A stretch of 49,398 bases of DNA from Candidatus Symbiopectobacterium sp. 'North America' (GTDB lineage: Bacteria > Pseudomonadota > Gammaproteobacteria > Enterobacterales > Enterobacteriaceae): the NCBI RefSeq assembly GCF_015762685.1, contig NZ_PEHF01000004.1:1-49398 (forward strand). Direction: 5' to 3'. A program made the position numbers and the translations under genes. This document shows, piece by piece, positions 39,215 through 49,242 of this stretch; the stretch's first letter is position 1; every line of letters starts with the position of its first letter. Under the pieces are notes generated by a model. That model saw only the letters and a list, made by a program, of their open reading frames with translations, was not told the DNA's origin and searched no databases.

Positions 39215-40426
39215 TCAGGCGCGATCGGCGCGCTGTACGACGGCACCCAGCAGAACGTTCACGCCCGCGATCAAATCCTGTGGTGCCGTAAATTCGTTAA
39301 TGTTGTGGCTTAACCCCGCCACGCTGGGCACGAAGATCATTCCGGCCGGACACATGGCGGCCATGATTTGCGCATCATGCCCGGCACCGCTAGGCATGCG
39401 GCGCGACGGTAAGCCACGCAGACGCGCCTGCGCGGCAACCAGTTCGACCACCTCCAGCGCAAAGGGCGTCGGCTCAAAACGCGCCAGCATGTTGCGTGAC
39501 ACGGTTATCCCTTCTTCGTACGCCGCCTGTTCGGCCAGACGCAATGCCTCTGCATCGGTATTGCGTAAATCCACGGTCAAAGTCACGGTATCGGGGATCA
39601 CATTGACCAAATTCGGCGTGAACACCAGATGCCCGACGGTGGCAACCTGGTCGCCACCCAACTCTTGCGCCAGTTGGCGGGCAAAGACGCCGATCCGTGC
39701 GGTGACGTAACCAGCATCGTGACGTAAACGCATCGGCGTGGTGCCCGCATGGTTCGACACGCCCTGCAAGTGGAATTCGGTCCAGGAAATCCCCTGCACG
39801 CCTTCCACCACCCCAATCGCCAGCCCTTCTTCGTCCAGCACTGGGCCTTGCTCGATATGCAGTTCGAAATAGCTGTCCACCCGGTTATGCCCCACCGATG
39901 CAGGGCCGTCATAACCGATTTGTCGCAGCGCATCACCTACGGTCACGCCATCGATACCGCGGGTTGCCAGCGCGGTCTCCAGCGCCAGCCCGCCCTGAAA
40001 CACCAGGCTGCCCATCATGTCGGGTTGAAAACGTGAACCTTCTTCATTGGTGAAAAACGCTACCGCAACGGGACGACGCAGCCGCATACCGGCATCTTTC
40101 AATGTGGCAATCACTTCCAGCCCGGAGAGCACGCAGTAGTTACCGTCATACAGCCCGCCGGTTGCCAAGGTATCGATATGCGATCCCATCATCACTGGCG
40201 GCATATTGGTTAATCCGTGGTAGACACCCACGGTATTACCGATGGCATCCACCGTAACGTTGAGTCCTAACGCCTGCATGCGCGCCACTGCCCAATCGCG
40301 CCCCTCTCGGTCTTCATCACTGAGCGCCAATCGACACACACCGCCCTGCGGCAATGCGCCTATCGCGCCCAGTTCATACAGCGACGCCATCAGGCGTTCG
40401 CCGTTAATGCGTAACTCACTTGTCAT
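39215..40426 (-). CDS. M20-family N-carbamoyl amidase (allantoate amidohydrolase / L-carbamoylase type)
   Basis: 403 residues, intact. The di-zinc site is visible: GSHIDTLATGGLYDGNYCVLSGLEV (His, Asp), FTNEEGSRFQPDMMGS (Glu-Glu), ELHIEQGPVLDEE (His), and SGAGHDAQIMA and GLSHNINEF near the end. The dimerisation lid carries VSNHAGTTPMRLRHDA. These match both HyuC L-carbamoylases and allantoate amidohydrolases, and the substrate cannot be separated by eye. It lies beside the nitrilase-type carbamoylase, so the pair may cover opposite stereochemistries or successive steps. Confidence 0.88.
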   Translation of the reverse strand: MTSELRINGERLMASLYELGAIGALPQGGVCRLALSDEDREGRDWAVARMQALGLNVTVDAIGNTVGVYHGLTNMPPVMMGSHIDTLATGGLYDGNYCVLSGLEVIATLKDAGMRLRRPVAVAFFTNEEGSRFQPDMMGSLVFQGGLALETALATRGIDGVTVGDALRQIGYDGPASVGHNRVDSYFELHIEQGPVLDEEGLAIGVVEGVQGISWTEFHLQGVSNHAGTTPMRLRHDAGYVTARIGVFARQLAQELGGDQVATVGHLVFTPNLVNVIPDTVTLTVDLRNTDAEALRLAEQAAYEEGITVSRNMLARFEPTPFALEVVELVAAQARLRGLPSRRMPSGAGHDAQIMAAMCPAGMIFVPSVAGLSHNINEFTAPQDLIAGVNVLLGAVVQRADRA

Positions 40427-40460
40427 GACATAACCTTTTTTATAGTGCTGCCGAGCGGCA

Positions 40461-41214
40461 TCAACGATGCGCCCAGTGCGTCATCCGCTTTTCAATGAAG
40501 GCGAAGATTTCATACATCACCACCTCTATTGCGCCGATAACGATCAACCCCGCAAACACCAACGCCATATTCATGTCGGAGCTGGCCGACATCATCAGAT
40601 AGCCAATACCCAGATTGGAGGCCACGGTTTCCGAAATCACCGATCCGACAAACGCCAGCGTGATTGCCACTTTTAACGAGGCAAAGAAGTAAGGCAGCGA
40701 TCGGGGCAACCCCACCTTTTTCAAAATGTCGAAACGGGATGCCCCCAGTGAACGCAGCACATCCTCCATTTCAGGCTCTACCGTCGCGAGCCCGGTCGCG
40801 ACGTTGACTACGACCGGGAAAAAAGAGATGAGAAAAGCGGTGGCAATGGCCGGAATGGTGCCGATGCCAAACCACACCACCAGTACCTGCACAAAAGCCA
40901 CTTTGGGAATCGAGTTGAACCCGACCAGCAGCGGATAGACCGCTTTGTAAACCAGCGAGGAAGCACCGACTGCAACCCCCTGCACCAGGCCGACCAGGAC
41001 CGCCAACACAAAACCCGCCAGCGTGGTGTAGAGCGTTTGTAGCGAGTGCGCGGCGATGGGCCGCCAGTCCGCGACCAACGAACGGAACACATCGCTCAAT
41101 GACGGAAACAGCTAGGTCGGCACATCCAGCCCCACCACAATCACCTGCCAGAGAACGCCCAAGCAGGACCAGTGCCCAGGGGGCTATCTTGATTAACACA
41201 TGGCGAGATATCAC
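40461..41214 (-). pseudogene. ABC importer permease (SsuC/TauC/ThiX-like), frameshift plus amber
   Basis: The start at 41214 gives MISRHVLIKIAPWALVLLG; one extra G near 41158 shifts the frame, then LWQVIVVGLDVPT is followed by TAG at 41112-41114 and LFPSLSDVFRSLVADWRP. The rest is open: six hydrophobic segments, the SIPKVAFVQVLVVWFGIG segment and the EAA loop LRSLGASRFDILKKVGLPRSLPYFFASLK. About 250 codons, normal. Partner of the ATPase and NMT1-type binding protein directly upstream. The truncated 41099-start frame would lack the first span. Confidence 0.82.
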
Positions 41215-41226
41215 GACGGGCCTCCG

Positions 41227-42006
41227 TTAGGCATGATGTTGTGAAGAGATGTGCTCGCGCAGTTCAAATACATAGCGAGAAAACGCATCGGTGTAGGTCA
41301 CCTGAAGATCTCGCGGACGAGGAAGTTCTATCTCCCGGCGCGCGATAATCCTTCCTGGTCTGGCACTTATCACGTAGACGGTATCCGCCAGAAACAAGGC
41401 TTCACGCAGATCGTGCGTTACCAACACCACCGTAAACGGCGCTTCCTGCCACAGATCGCGCAACATGCACCACAGCTCTTCACGAGTGAACGCATCCAGT
41501 GCGCCGAACGGTTCATCCAGCATCAGCAAGCGCGGTTTGTGGATCAGCGCGCGACAAATCGAGGCGCGTTGCTGCATGCCACCGGACAATTCCCACGGGA
41601 ATTTATCTTCATACCCTTCCAGGCCAACGCGCTTTAGCAAGGCTCGCGCCTGCTCTTCATACTCGTGCCCTTTTTTACGCCGCGTAGAGCGCTAAGGCTC
41701 CACGATCTCCATCGGCAGCATGACGTTTTGTAGCGTGGTACGCCAAGGCAGTAAGTTAGAGGCCTGAAACGCCATGCCGACGCATTTCTGCGGCCCCACC
41801 ACTTCGCGTTTATTGACGAAAACGTAGCCCTCACTCGGCGAGAGCAGACCCGAGGTCAACTTCATGAATGTCGATTTACCATAGCCGGAAGGTCCTACCA
41901 GCGCCACGAGCTCATTTTCATTGATACTGAAATTAATGTCCTTTATGGCCAGCTGTTTGCTGTTGCTGTACGCCAGACTAACATTCTCGAACTTAACGAA
42001 ACTCAT
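41227..42006 (-). pseudogene. ABC importer ATPase (SsuB/TauB/ThiZ-like), amber-interrupted
   Basis: 260 codons. Walker A is LVGPSGYGKSTFMKLTSGLL (Cys to Tyr in the loop, still GxGKST). Then come QASNLLPWRT (Q-loop), ELSGGMQQRASICRALIH (signature), LLMLDEPFGALD (Walker B) and VLVTHDLREALFLAD (switch His). TAG at 41692-41694 falls between NVMLPMEIVEP and RSTRRKKGHEYEEQARALL without change of frame. Everything after the Q-loop would be lost. It overlaps nothing and lies 12 bp before the permease gene. Confidence 0.85.
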
Positions 42007-42041
42007 TGATCACCACCTGAAATCATGCTGCCTGACAGAAA

Positions 42042-43079
42042 TTACCGCACGGTACGATCGGCGGATGCCGGTAACAGCGCACTGGTAAACAACGCATCCG
42101 TTTTCGGCGTCTCTTTCAAATCGAACGCGGCCACCACATCGCTGATGGAGTTACTCAAGCGCTGGGGATCCACACTGCCCAGACCGTTTTTCTTGGTTTC
42201 TGGCGTTACCACCAACTGATCAAACGCCAGTTGCAGGCGGCGGGTTTCCAGCGGCAAATCGATCAGTGAATCCGGTTCCTTCACAAACTTGGTGGCGCTG
42301 ACGGGATCGGCGAGGGTTTCCTGCACCGCCTTATTAAAGGCACGCAAAAAGGCTTTGATGGTATCGTGGTGTTTTTCCAGCATCTCTTTGCTGGCGATGA
42401 TGGTGTTGCCATAGAGATCGACACCATATTGCGCATACGGGAAGATCGTCAGGTCATCCGCTTTGGCACCGCGCGCTTCAAGATTCAGCAGGTTGGTAAA
42501 ATAGAAGCCGGAAATGGCATCGAAGTTTTTACGCACCAACAGGTTGGCGGTAACGGTGGGGTCAGCCGATTGCCAGGTAACGGCATCTTTGCTCAACCTC
42601 ACTTTCTTCGCGAAGGCCGGCCAGGCTTTGCGTGCTGCGTCGAAGACCGGAGTCGCAATGGTTTTCCCTTTCAAGTCTGCTGGCATTTTTACCCTGGCGC
42701 TTTTCAGCAAAAATACCGCGGCAGGCGTAGCGTTATACAGCATATAAACGCCTTTAATGCCAGTGTCTGGATGCTGGGATTCTTTTTCAATCAATGCGTT
42801 GAAATCGGCAAAGGCCATATCATAGGCACCGGTCGCCACGCGGGTCACAGCACCTGCTGAGCCGTTGCCGGAGTCGATCTGTACGTCCAGCCCTTCCTGA
42901 GCGAAATAGCCTTTAGCCTTGGCCATTAAAAACGAAGCGGAGGGCCCTTCAAAGCGCCAGTCGAGAAAGAATTTTACTTTGACAGGATCTGCCGCATAGG
43001 CGGATGACGCCAGAACAGATAAAGACAGTAGCGCCGTACAACCCAATTTGTGCAGTGTTGCGAATCTGGATGTCAACAT
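42042..43079 (-). CDS. NMT1/THI5-type periplasmic binding protein
   Basis: About 345 residues, intact. The start ATG 43079 has AGGA upstream and gives the signal peptide TSRFATLHKLGCTALLSLSVLASSAYA. The mature start VKVKFFLDWRFEGPSASFLMAKAKGYFAQEGLDVQIDSGNG is typical of the SsuA/ThiY group that binds sulfonates, thiamine pyrimidines, riboflavin or hydantoin-like rings. Further segments are GAYDMAFADFNALIE, PADLKGKTIATP and FDAISGFYFTNL. With its permease and ATPase it would import the substrate of the hydrolases and hydroxylase that follow. Confidence 0.85.
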   Translation of the reverse strand: MLTSRFATLHKLGCTALLSLSVLASSAYAADPVKVKFFLDWRFEGPSASFLMAKAKGYFAQEGLDVQIDSGNGSAGAVTRVATGAYDMAFADFNALIEKESQHPDTGIKGVYMLYNATPAAVFLLKSARVKMPADLKGKTIATPVFDAARKAWPAFAKKVRLSKDAVTWQSADPTVTANLLVRKNFDAISGFYFTNLLNLEARGAKADDLTIFPYAQYGVDLYGNTIIASKEMLEKHHDTIKAFLRAFNKAVQETLADPVSATKFVKEPDSLIDLPLETRRLQLAFDQLVVTPETKKNGLGSVDPQRLSNSISDVVAAFDLKETPKTDALFTSALLPASADRTVR

Positions 43080-43127
43080 CACGAATGTCCTCAATATAGT
43101 GAAAGTCAGTGTGTACCCGAATTAACT

Positions 43128-44055
43128 CTAGTTTTTGTCGTCCGCCGATGAGAGCGGAGCACGTTGATACAGGTCGCCAATCTGCTGATGAATATCTTCC
43201 ATGCGTTGCATGCGTTGGCTTGCCTTCTCGGAACAGCAGGTCGCCAACTCATTGCCAATAAAATTGACCATGCTGATGGCGGCGGTGTAGGAATCGAAAA
43301 TATCGCTGTGTTTTGCGGCGCATGGGATAGCCACATAGGCCAGCGCGCAGACATCAGACACAGGGGTATTACTGAGTACCACAATGCGGGTGCCATAGTT
43401 TTTCGCCACACGCACCAGGTGTAACAGCAGTTGGATCTGGCGGGGGGAAATCCACCACGAACAGCACATCTGTCTCGCGAATGTCTGCCAGCACGTCAGC
43501 AAATTTCGCTGCCGGATCATTTACTAGTTGCACATCACTCAACACATGCGAGAACAGCGACTGGGCATAAAACGCGGGGGCATAGCTATTGCGGAACCCT
43601 AACACCCAAACACGCCGTGCATCACGCATCAGTTGTACCGCTTTTTCCAGCTCTTCGGGCATGCTGTCGCGTTGCATGCCAACCAGGTTTTCGCGTTCAC
43701 GTTCAATATGCCTATCGAGTCGTTCACGCACCGTGGTTGGGTGAGCCGTACGCTGTGCCAAATTGGTGAGCGGGGAATAGCCCATTGGCTCAATACCGCG
43801 ACATTTCACGCGAAACTGATTGAAATCCTGAAAACCAAGGCGACGAAACACCCGAGCCGCCGTCGATTTAGAGACGCCCGCCAGTCGTGATAATTCCGTT
43901 GCGCTATAGCTTGCCAATTGATGTTTATGATCCAGAATGACATCGACCAGCTTCTTCTCTGCCGGAGACAACGCGCCATAGATAAGGCGGATGGCAGTGT
44001 GAAGCTCAGCCAGTAAGTTGGTGTGTTCTTTTGGTGCTGTTAGCGCGTTATTCAT
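43128..44055 (-). pseudogene. RpiR/MurR-type regulator, frameshifted at a C6 tract
   Basis: The start ATG 44055 has GAGG. The N-terminal HTH reads LSPAEKKLVDVILDHKHQLASYSATELSRLAGVSKSTAARVFRRLGFQDFNQFR. The C-terminal SIS domain (VWVLGFRNSYAPAFYAQSLFSHVL, ETDVLFVVDFP) loses frame at the run 43442-43447. With five C instead of six it continues RQIQLLLHLVRVAKNYGTRIVVLSNTPVSDVC and FDSYTAAISMVNFIGNEL. Restored length about 309 residues. It is co-directional with the importer, 48 bp upstream, and is probably the first gene and local regulator of the operon. Confidence 0.85.
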
Positions 44056-44565
44056 CCTGACCTCAGTCTGTGTGGTACGTACGTTTCGGAGTGTGAGATG
44101 AAACATGCCTGGCACATCTGTTTTATGAAAACACACACAAAGAAACTCCTGTGCCAAACACTAAACAAGAGACGCGCCAAAACTATAATAAATTAGTGGG
44201 TAATTTAATTTTATATAAAAATCAAATTTTTAACTAACATTCTTGATAAAATTAAAAAAGGTGAAAATGCTTAAAAGAACGGTAAACAGCGGTCGTGGTG
44301 CAAATTTTCTGTTCATTACACCAAAAAGAGGCTAAACATCGCGAACACAGCGATGAGACTCATTCGTTTTGAGACATCGATTCCGATCAGTTATCCAGAT
44401 AATAATAGCCCTAATAAGAGAGACTCCATGCTATTAATCACTAAATAACGAACACAGGTGGGCACGCATGCAATGTGAAAAAGGGTAAGGGTAAGGGTAA
44501 ACCTTGCCAAGACAGAGTTTCTAGGCGCCATGCTCGTACCAGGAAATGTGTCAATAAGAAGTAAA
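44056..44565. other. Intergenic region at the edge of the AT-rich island
   Basis: No gene is seen. The part next to rpiR is GC-normal and must hold its promoter; 44170-44270 is very AT-rich. 44483-44500 holds three tandem GGGTAA hexamers. Composition changes to strongly AT-rich for good from about 44570, so the island boundary lies close to the hexamers. Confidence 0.6.
44483..44500. repeat. Three tandem GGGTAA hexamers
   Basis: GGGTAAGGGTAAGGGTAA, preceded by AAA and followed by ACC. It sits about 70 bp from the end of the AT-rich toxin-like gene. Confidence 0.8.
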
Positions 44566-47500
44566 TCAATACAACGTTACAAGGTCATTGATAATCACCG
44601 TGATGGTATCTGGGTTGTTAACTAATATGAGTGCAAGCAGATAATCATCGTATTGAAATAAAAGACTAAGAGCCTCTGGTTTAAGCAATGAGTTTAGTTC
44701 AAAATTCTGATAGACAGGATTGCTCATAAAATAGAGAGTACACATATTAATAAATGCGTCATTGACTCCCCAACCTCGTCGGAGCGCTATCTCGGTTCTT
44801 ATGAGGGTATTCTCTATCATGTCATACTTCCCATCATCAATTGAGTTATGATAAAAATAGTCCTCTGGAGTGCCAAGTGCGTGAACAGACTCATGACACA
44901 TAATGTTAGATAAGCTTGTTATTTTTTTGAAGCTCTCTGTTCTTTTCTCATGCAGTCATTGTACTGCGACTGTTCAATGAGAGAGAATCCGTTTTAATAT
45001 ATATTCTATCTAGCGGGTCATGAATGTATGAAAATCCAACGATACTGTCTTTTTCGCTTGAGTATTTTTCATCTAAAGAAATACTTTTTCCTTCATTACT
45101 AAAATTATATTAGATTTATCACTCGCATCAAAAACGGCTTCCATTCGCTTCAACTTACTCAATAATCTTTTAATAAATAAATTACGCGCACCATAGCAAG
45201 AGATTCTCAATTTAGATGAAAAATAATCATAAATCAAAGCATTCTCTTCTTTAATTAAATTATAAACAATACCGATATTCCCCTTGGTTCTTTTAAATGC
45301 ACCTTTAAAAACGTCCATAATATAAGAATGTTGTGAATTTTCTTCAAGCGAAACCTTACTTTTAAAAAGATAATCATCCTTATGCATTTCAATATAATGA
45401 TCGCTGTGTTTTATTGAAGTGATCACTTTTTTTTCATTAAGAGAAAAAAGTAACTCCACCAATCACAAATTATTATTTCCATTCACCTTTTTTTGAATGT
45501 CTTCTAAAACTTTAAAATTAGCATTTATAGGTTCACGTAATACCTGACTTTCACTCCATCGCAAAAGAGCTTTATTTTTCTCAGCATCAAAATTAAATAT
45601 CATATCCATTGCTTCTAATGGAGTGGTAACAATTGATTTTTTGGTATCAAAATCTTTAACAATGCTCACCTCCGTAACTAATATATTATTATTTATGCTG
45701 TTATCTTCATTTTTTCCATAAATTTTTAAAAAAACAGAAATCATATTATCATTATTTTTTTCTTCCCTGGCATGAAAAAAACCACCGTCCTGCGACAAGT
45801 AATAAATCCCTTCAGCGGAATATTTATCTTTATAAAAACCGTTAGTATCCTTATAAGGCTCAAGATGCTCGCTAAGATCATCGAAATTAATACCGTGTTC
45901 AGCGTTTCGTCTAAGAAGTGTAGTCATATCCTTTGACTCATAAAAGCTTGCAGAACATAACGAAAATAACTGTCGTTTTGCTATACAATTATAACTCCGT
46001 ATTTTAAAGGTTTGTGATCGATAGTCATCATTATTTTCATTAGGCATATAATAATAAACATTGCTTTTAATGTTTTTATACGCTCTTAATGTGCTTTTGT
46101 CGCCTAATAAAAAAGTATCATCATTATTACTAATTATCTTTATAAGATTATTATCAAAAACAATGAAATCAATTTCATCAATAAATGTAGCACCATAAAT
46201 TTCAGAAGCCTTCACAACATGCTTACTCTTTAATTCATCCTCATTAATAAAAATCCGCATCCTCTTCAAGCAAATTACTTTCAATCATCTTTTTTACAAC
46301 AGAACTATCGAGGTAAGATTTTTCATCTTCATTAATACTATTAAATACACCAACTTTTTTTTGTAAAAATGATACATATCATCAAATATATCATAACCAC
46401 ACCGATATTTATCACTATTCAACTCTACAGGAAGAATATCACACTCACCCTCAATATAGCTTGATAAATAAATACCTCTCTTCAAAGAATAATAATCATC
46501 ATTAATTTTTATGTATTGATTTCCATTTTTATCAAGCTGAACTTTATTTGAAAGGCGTATAGGTGTAACATCATCATGAATGATGTTTTTACTGATTAAT
46601 TTTGATTTAACCTTCTCATCAACATTAATAAAATCAACAAGTTCATAACTTACATGCGATGTTTTTTTACTTTAAAAAAACCACGCACCACCTATATTAA
46701 TCAATGGTGTATAAGCATTATCATGATATGCAACATAACGATACATATTATCTCTCACATGTATTTCAAACACATCATAAAGCTTGCCTTCAACAAGCAC
46801 TTTCATTATATTATTGCGTTTAATAAAAGTACCATCCGCATATAATTCCAGAGAATTATTCTTAATAATAACCACATTTGGCCCACTCAATTTATATCCA
46901 TGATTTTTTCTAAAGCATTTTGCCACTCAAATGTATAACTTTCATCACGACTAATATACCAATAATTTTTTGAATCATAACACAACGTTTTTTGACTTTA
47001 TTCATCAACAAAATTATTGTATCCATCATCAATAAAAACAATTTTTCTTGGGTTTTCAGTATAAATCGTTAATTTATTATTTTGGTATTTTAAATCTTTA
47101 ATCATCGTCATAATTTCTTCACCCGCATTCGCTGAGTCCATGTCTTTAATTTGCTTTGTTGACAGGGATGAGACAATATCTTTTGTTAAGTTTAAGATAT
47201 ATCCATTGATTTCGCTGACAGAATCCAAAGATAATTCTTTATTTTCAATAGAATCGGCTATCATGCTGATAACAGATGCGGCAATCAATGAAACTAAACG
47301 CCCTCGGTTATAATGGAGAATCCATGACATAAGATCATCTAAACACCCAGTCACCATTTCTATAAGACCTTGCATTTCAGGAGAAATAGGAGCAGGAAAT
47401 CCGCTATCTTCTATACTATATTCATAAAGAATCCGGGTTTCTTTGATGAGGCTAAGCAACGGTGATTTAATCGTTTCAGATATCGTTCTTAATACATCGA

Positions 47501-48687
47501 CCAATGTTAAATAATCTCTTTCCTTCTGGCACAAGGTCAGATTTACTACTTTAACATCATCTTTTTCAGACTCAGGGGTAGCAGTAGTCACATTCCTTGT
47601 TTCAAGTACAGAGTTTCTTACTACAGAGTAAAAATAAATGTTATCTTCTTCTAATAATTTACCATTAATGCCATTTTCATGAAGATATAGAGGGTTATTA
47701 TATGGTTCACTTTTTTATTGGAATAAATATCTCTTATCATTAACAGTTGGTTTATATCTATTATGCCTAAATCCAACGCCTTCATCTCATCCAAAATGGA
47801 AAGTAATGATTCGATAAAAGCAACGCCATAAATAAAAGAGACCTGACTTAAACTATTAATTTTATTTTCATAAAGGTATTGTAACATTAAACCAACACAG
47901 GCTAAAATCAGCTTTACGTCTTTTTCTACTCCTTCACTTATATTTTTTATTTCAAGAAAATCTTTAGCTTTATGACAACCCCCCCCTTAAATTCTTCTCT
48001 GATCCTCCAATCAATATCATTGTTGTTTATAATATTACTAATTATCTCTGATGCATTAACCTGATGTTCATATGAGGAGGGTATTGATCTTGTTATTCTT
48101 TTATGGTCTATAAATAATACGAATTGATATAAATCATTGATATGATGCAATGATAAATTTTCAATGACTACAATCTTTTTTAAATATTCATGTTGTGATA
48201 AGGTCACATCATCACATGGTATATTATAAAATGATCTATCATTTTTATATAGTTTCAATAGCAGTATATCACTAGCATTTCCTATATCTCTAATTGGGGA
48301 GTCATTCAATAAATCAAGGCCTTTATCAATTGATAAACAGAGTTGATTATCTTTATGATAACTGCTTTCCCCTATTTTCCATAAAGATATAATACTAGTC
48401 ACTGAAACAATGAGTCCCAATATTCTTTTAAGCATTCTATGTTTTGATACTTTCTTTGTTTTATCGTCATTATTATTTCTTATTAAATGAGGCATGCTGA
48501 GTAATATTTTATTATCATATTCTTTCGTGACAAGATGCTTATTGCACTCATTCAAACCTTGCTCATTATTGATGGTTATTATCTCATTGATTAAAGAAAA
48601 ATTATCTTTTTGCTGAGTATGATTTAAAGTATCATCGTACAAGAAAGTATCATGATATTGATATTCAAAATCAGACGTTATCGGCAT
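44566..48687 (-). pseudogene. Very large toxin-like gene with a C-terminal HExxH metallopeptidase domain, heavily frameshifted
   Basis: All sizeable ORFs here lie on one strand and join end to end if one-base slips in homopolymers are corrected. The slips are a G8 run at 47979-47986, an A6 run near 47708, A/T runs near 46910, 46672 and 46380, and an A/T-rich point near 45100. There is an in-frame TGA at 45463-45465. The ancestor had about 1370 codons. It starts MPITSDFEYQYHDTFLYDD (GAGG ribosome site), with one hydrophobic segment near residues 89-105. The C-terminal part reads DPLDRIYIKTDSLSLNSRSTMT ... SNIMCHESVHALGTPEDYFYH, an HExxH zinc motif followed by a GTxxDxxY-like stretch as in M35-type/toxin peptidases. 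Base composition is far more AT-rich than the flanks, which suggests horizontal acquisition. I do not recognise the N-terminal two thirds. Confidence 0.6.
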
Positions 48688-49242
48688 TTATAACCTCAGA
48701 AGTATTTATTTAAAAAGGCGCCATGTAAATACGACATAGAACCAACATGAATGTATTAAATAACTATTCAACAGCATATATAATGATGTATTATAATTAC
48801 TTATCCAAGCCAATGTAAAAAAACAACACCCATCAAGAAAAAACCATATATTCCAAAGGAATATTGGTAATATCTCTTTATTAAATGATTATGAATATCT
48901 GATCATCACATGCCACACTTATAATATATTCCTTATGATCCGCCATCAAATGATAATAAACTTCATTGTATGTACACTACAGGAATTAACGAATCCAATA
49001 ATACGTAAAAAAAACCGTAAACTATATCACTTTACGATTATATATACTCATTATTATTTCAGAGAGATCAAAATGAAACTCATTATATTAATACTTATAC
49101 TCAATTGTAGAGAATATAACAAATTAGTATATTTATAGAAGTTGACTATATTTAGTAGCCTCTGCGGTTATCACCGGAAAAAAGACGACGCCTATTATTA
49201 ATTACTCGTCGACAAGAAATAAAAATGAACCCCTAGTAAAGC
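48688..49242. other. AT-rich non-coding stretch upstream of the toxin-like gene
   Basis: No convincing gene. The only ORF (48935-49138, plus) is composed of low-complexity AT codons and has no recognisable domain. The region probably holds the toxin gene promoter near its left end. Composition begins to return to normal after about 49150. Confidence 0.55.

Noticed and set aside
1..44055. Complete reassignment of TAG to a sense codon
   Set aside because: Several genes end naturally at TAG (the PAS regulator, the alginate-lyase-like gene, the sigma-54 activator, mocA), and frameshifts are as common as TAGs. Partial suppression remains possible.
44138..44156. Sigma-54 promoter before the RpiR-type gene
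   Set aside because: TTGGCACAGGAGTTTCT has a good -24 but no TTGC at -12.
48935..49138. Small plus-strand ORF of 67 codons
   Set aside because: Low-complexity AT codons, no ribosome site of note, no recognisable domain.
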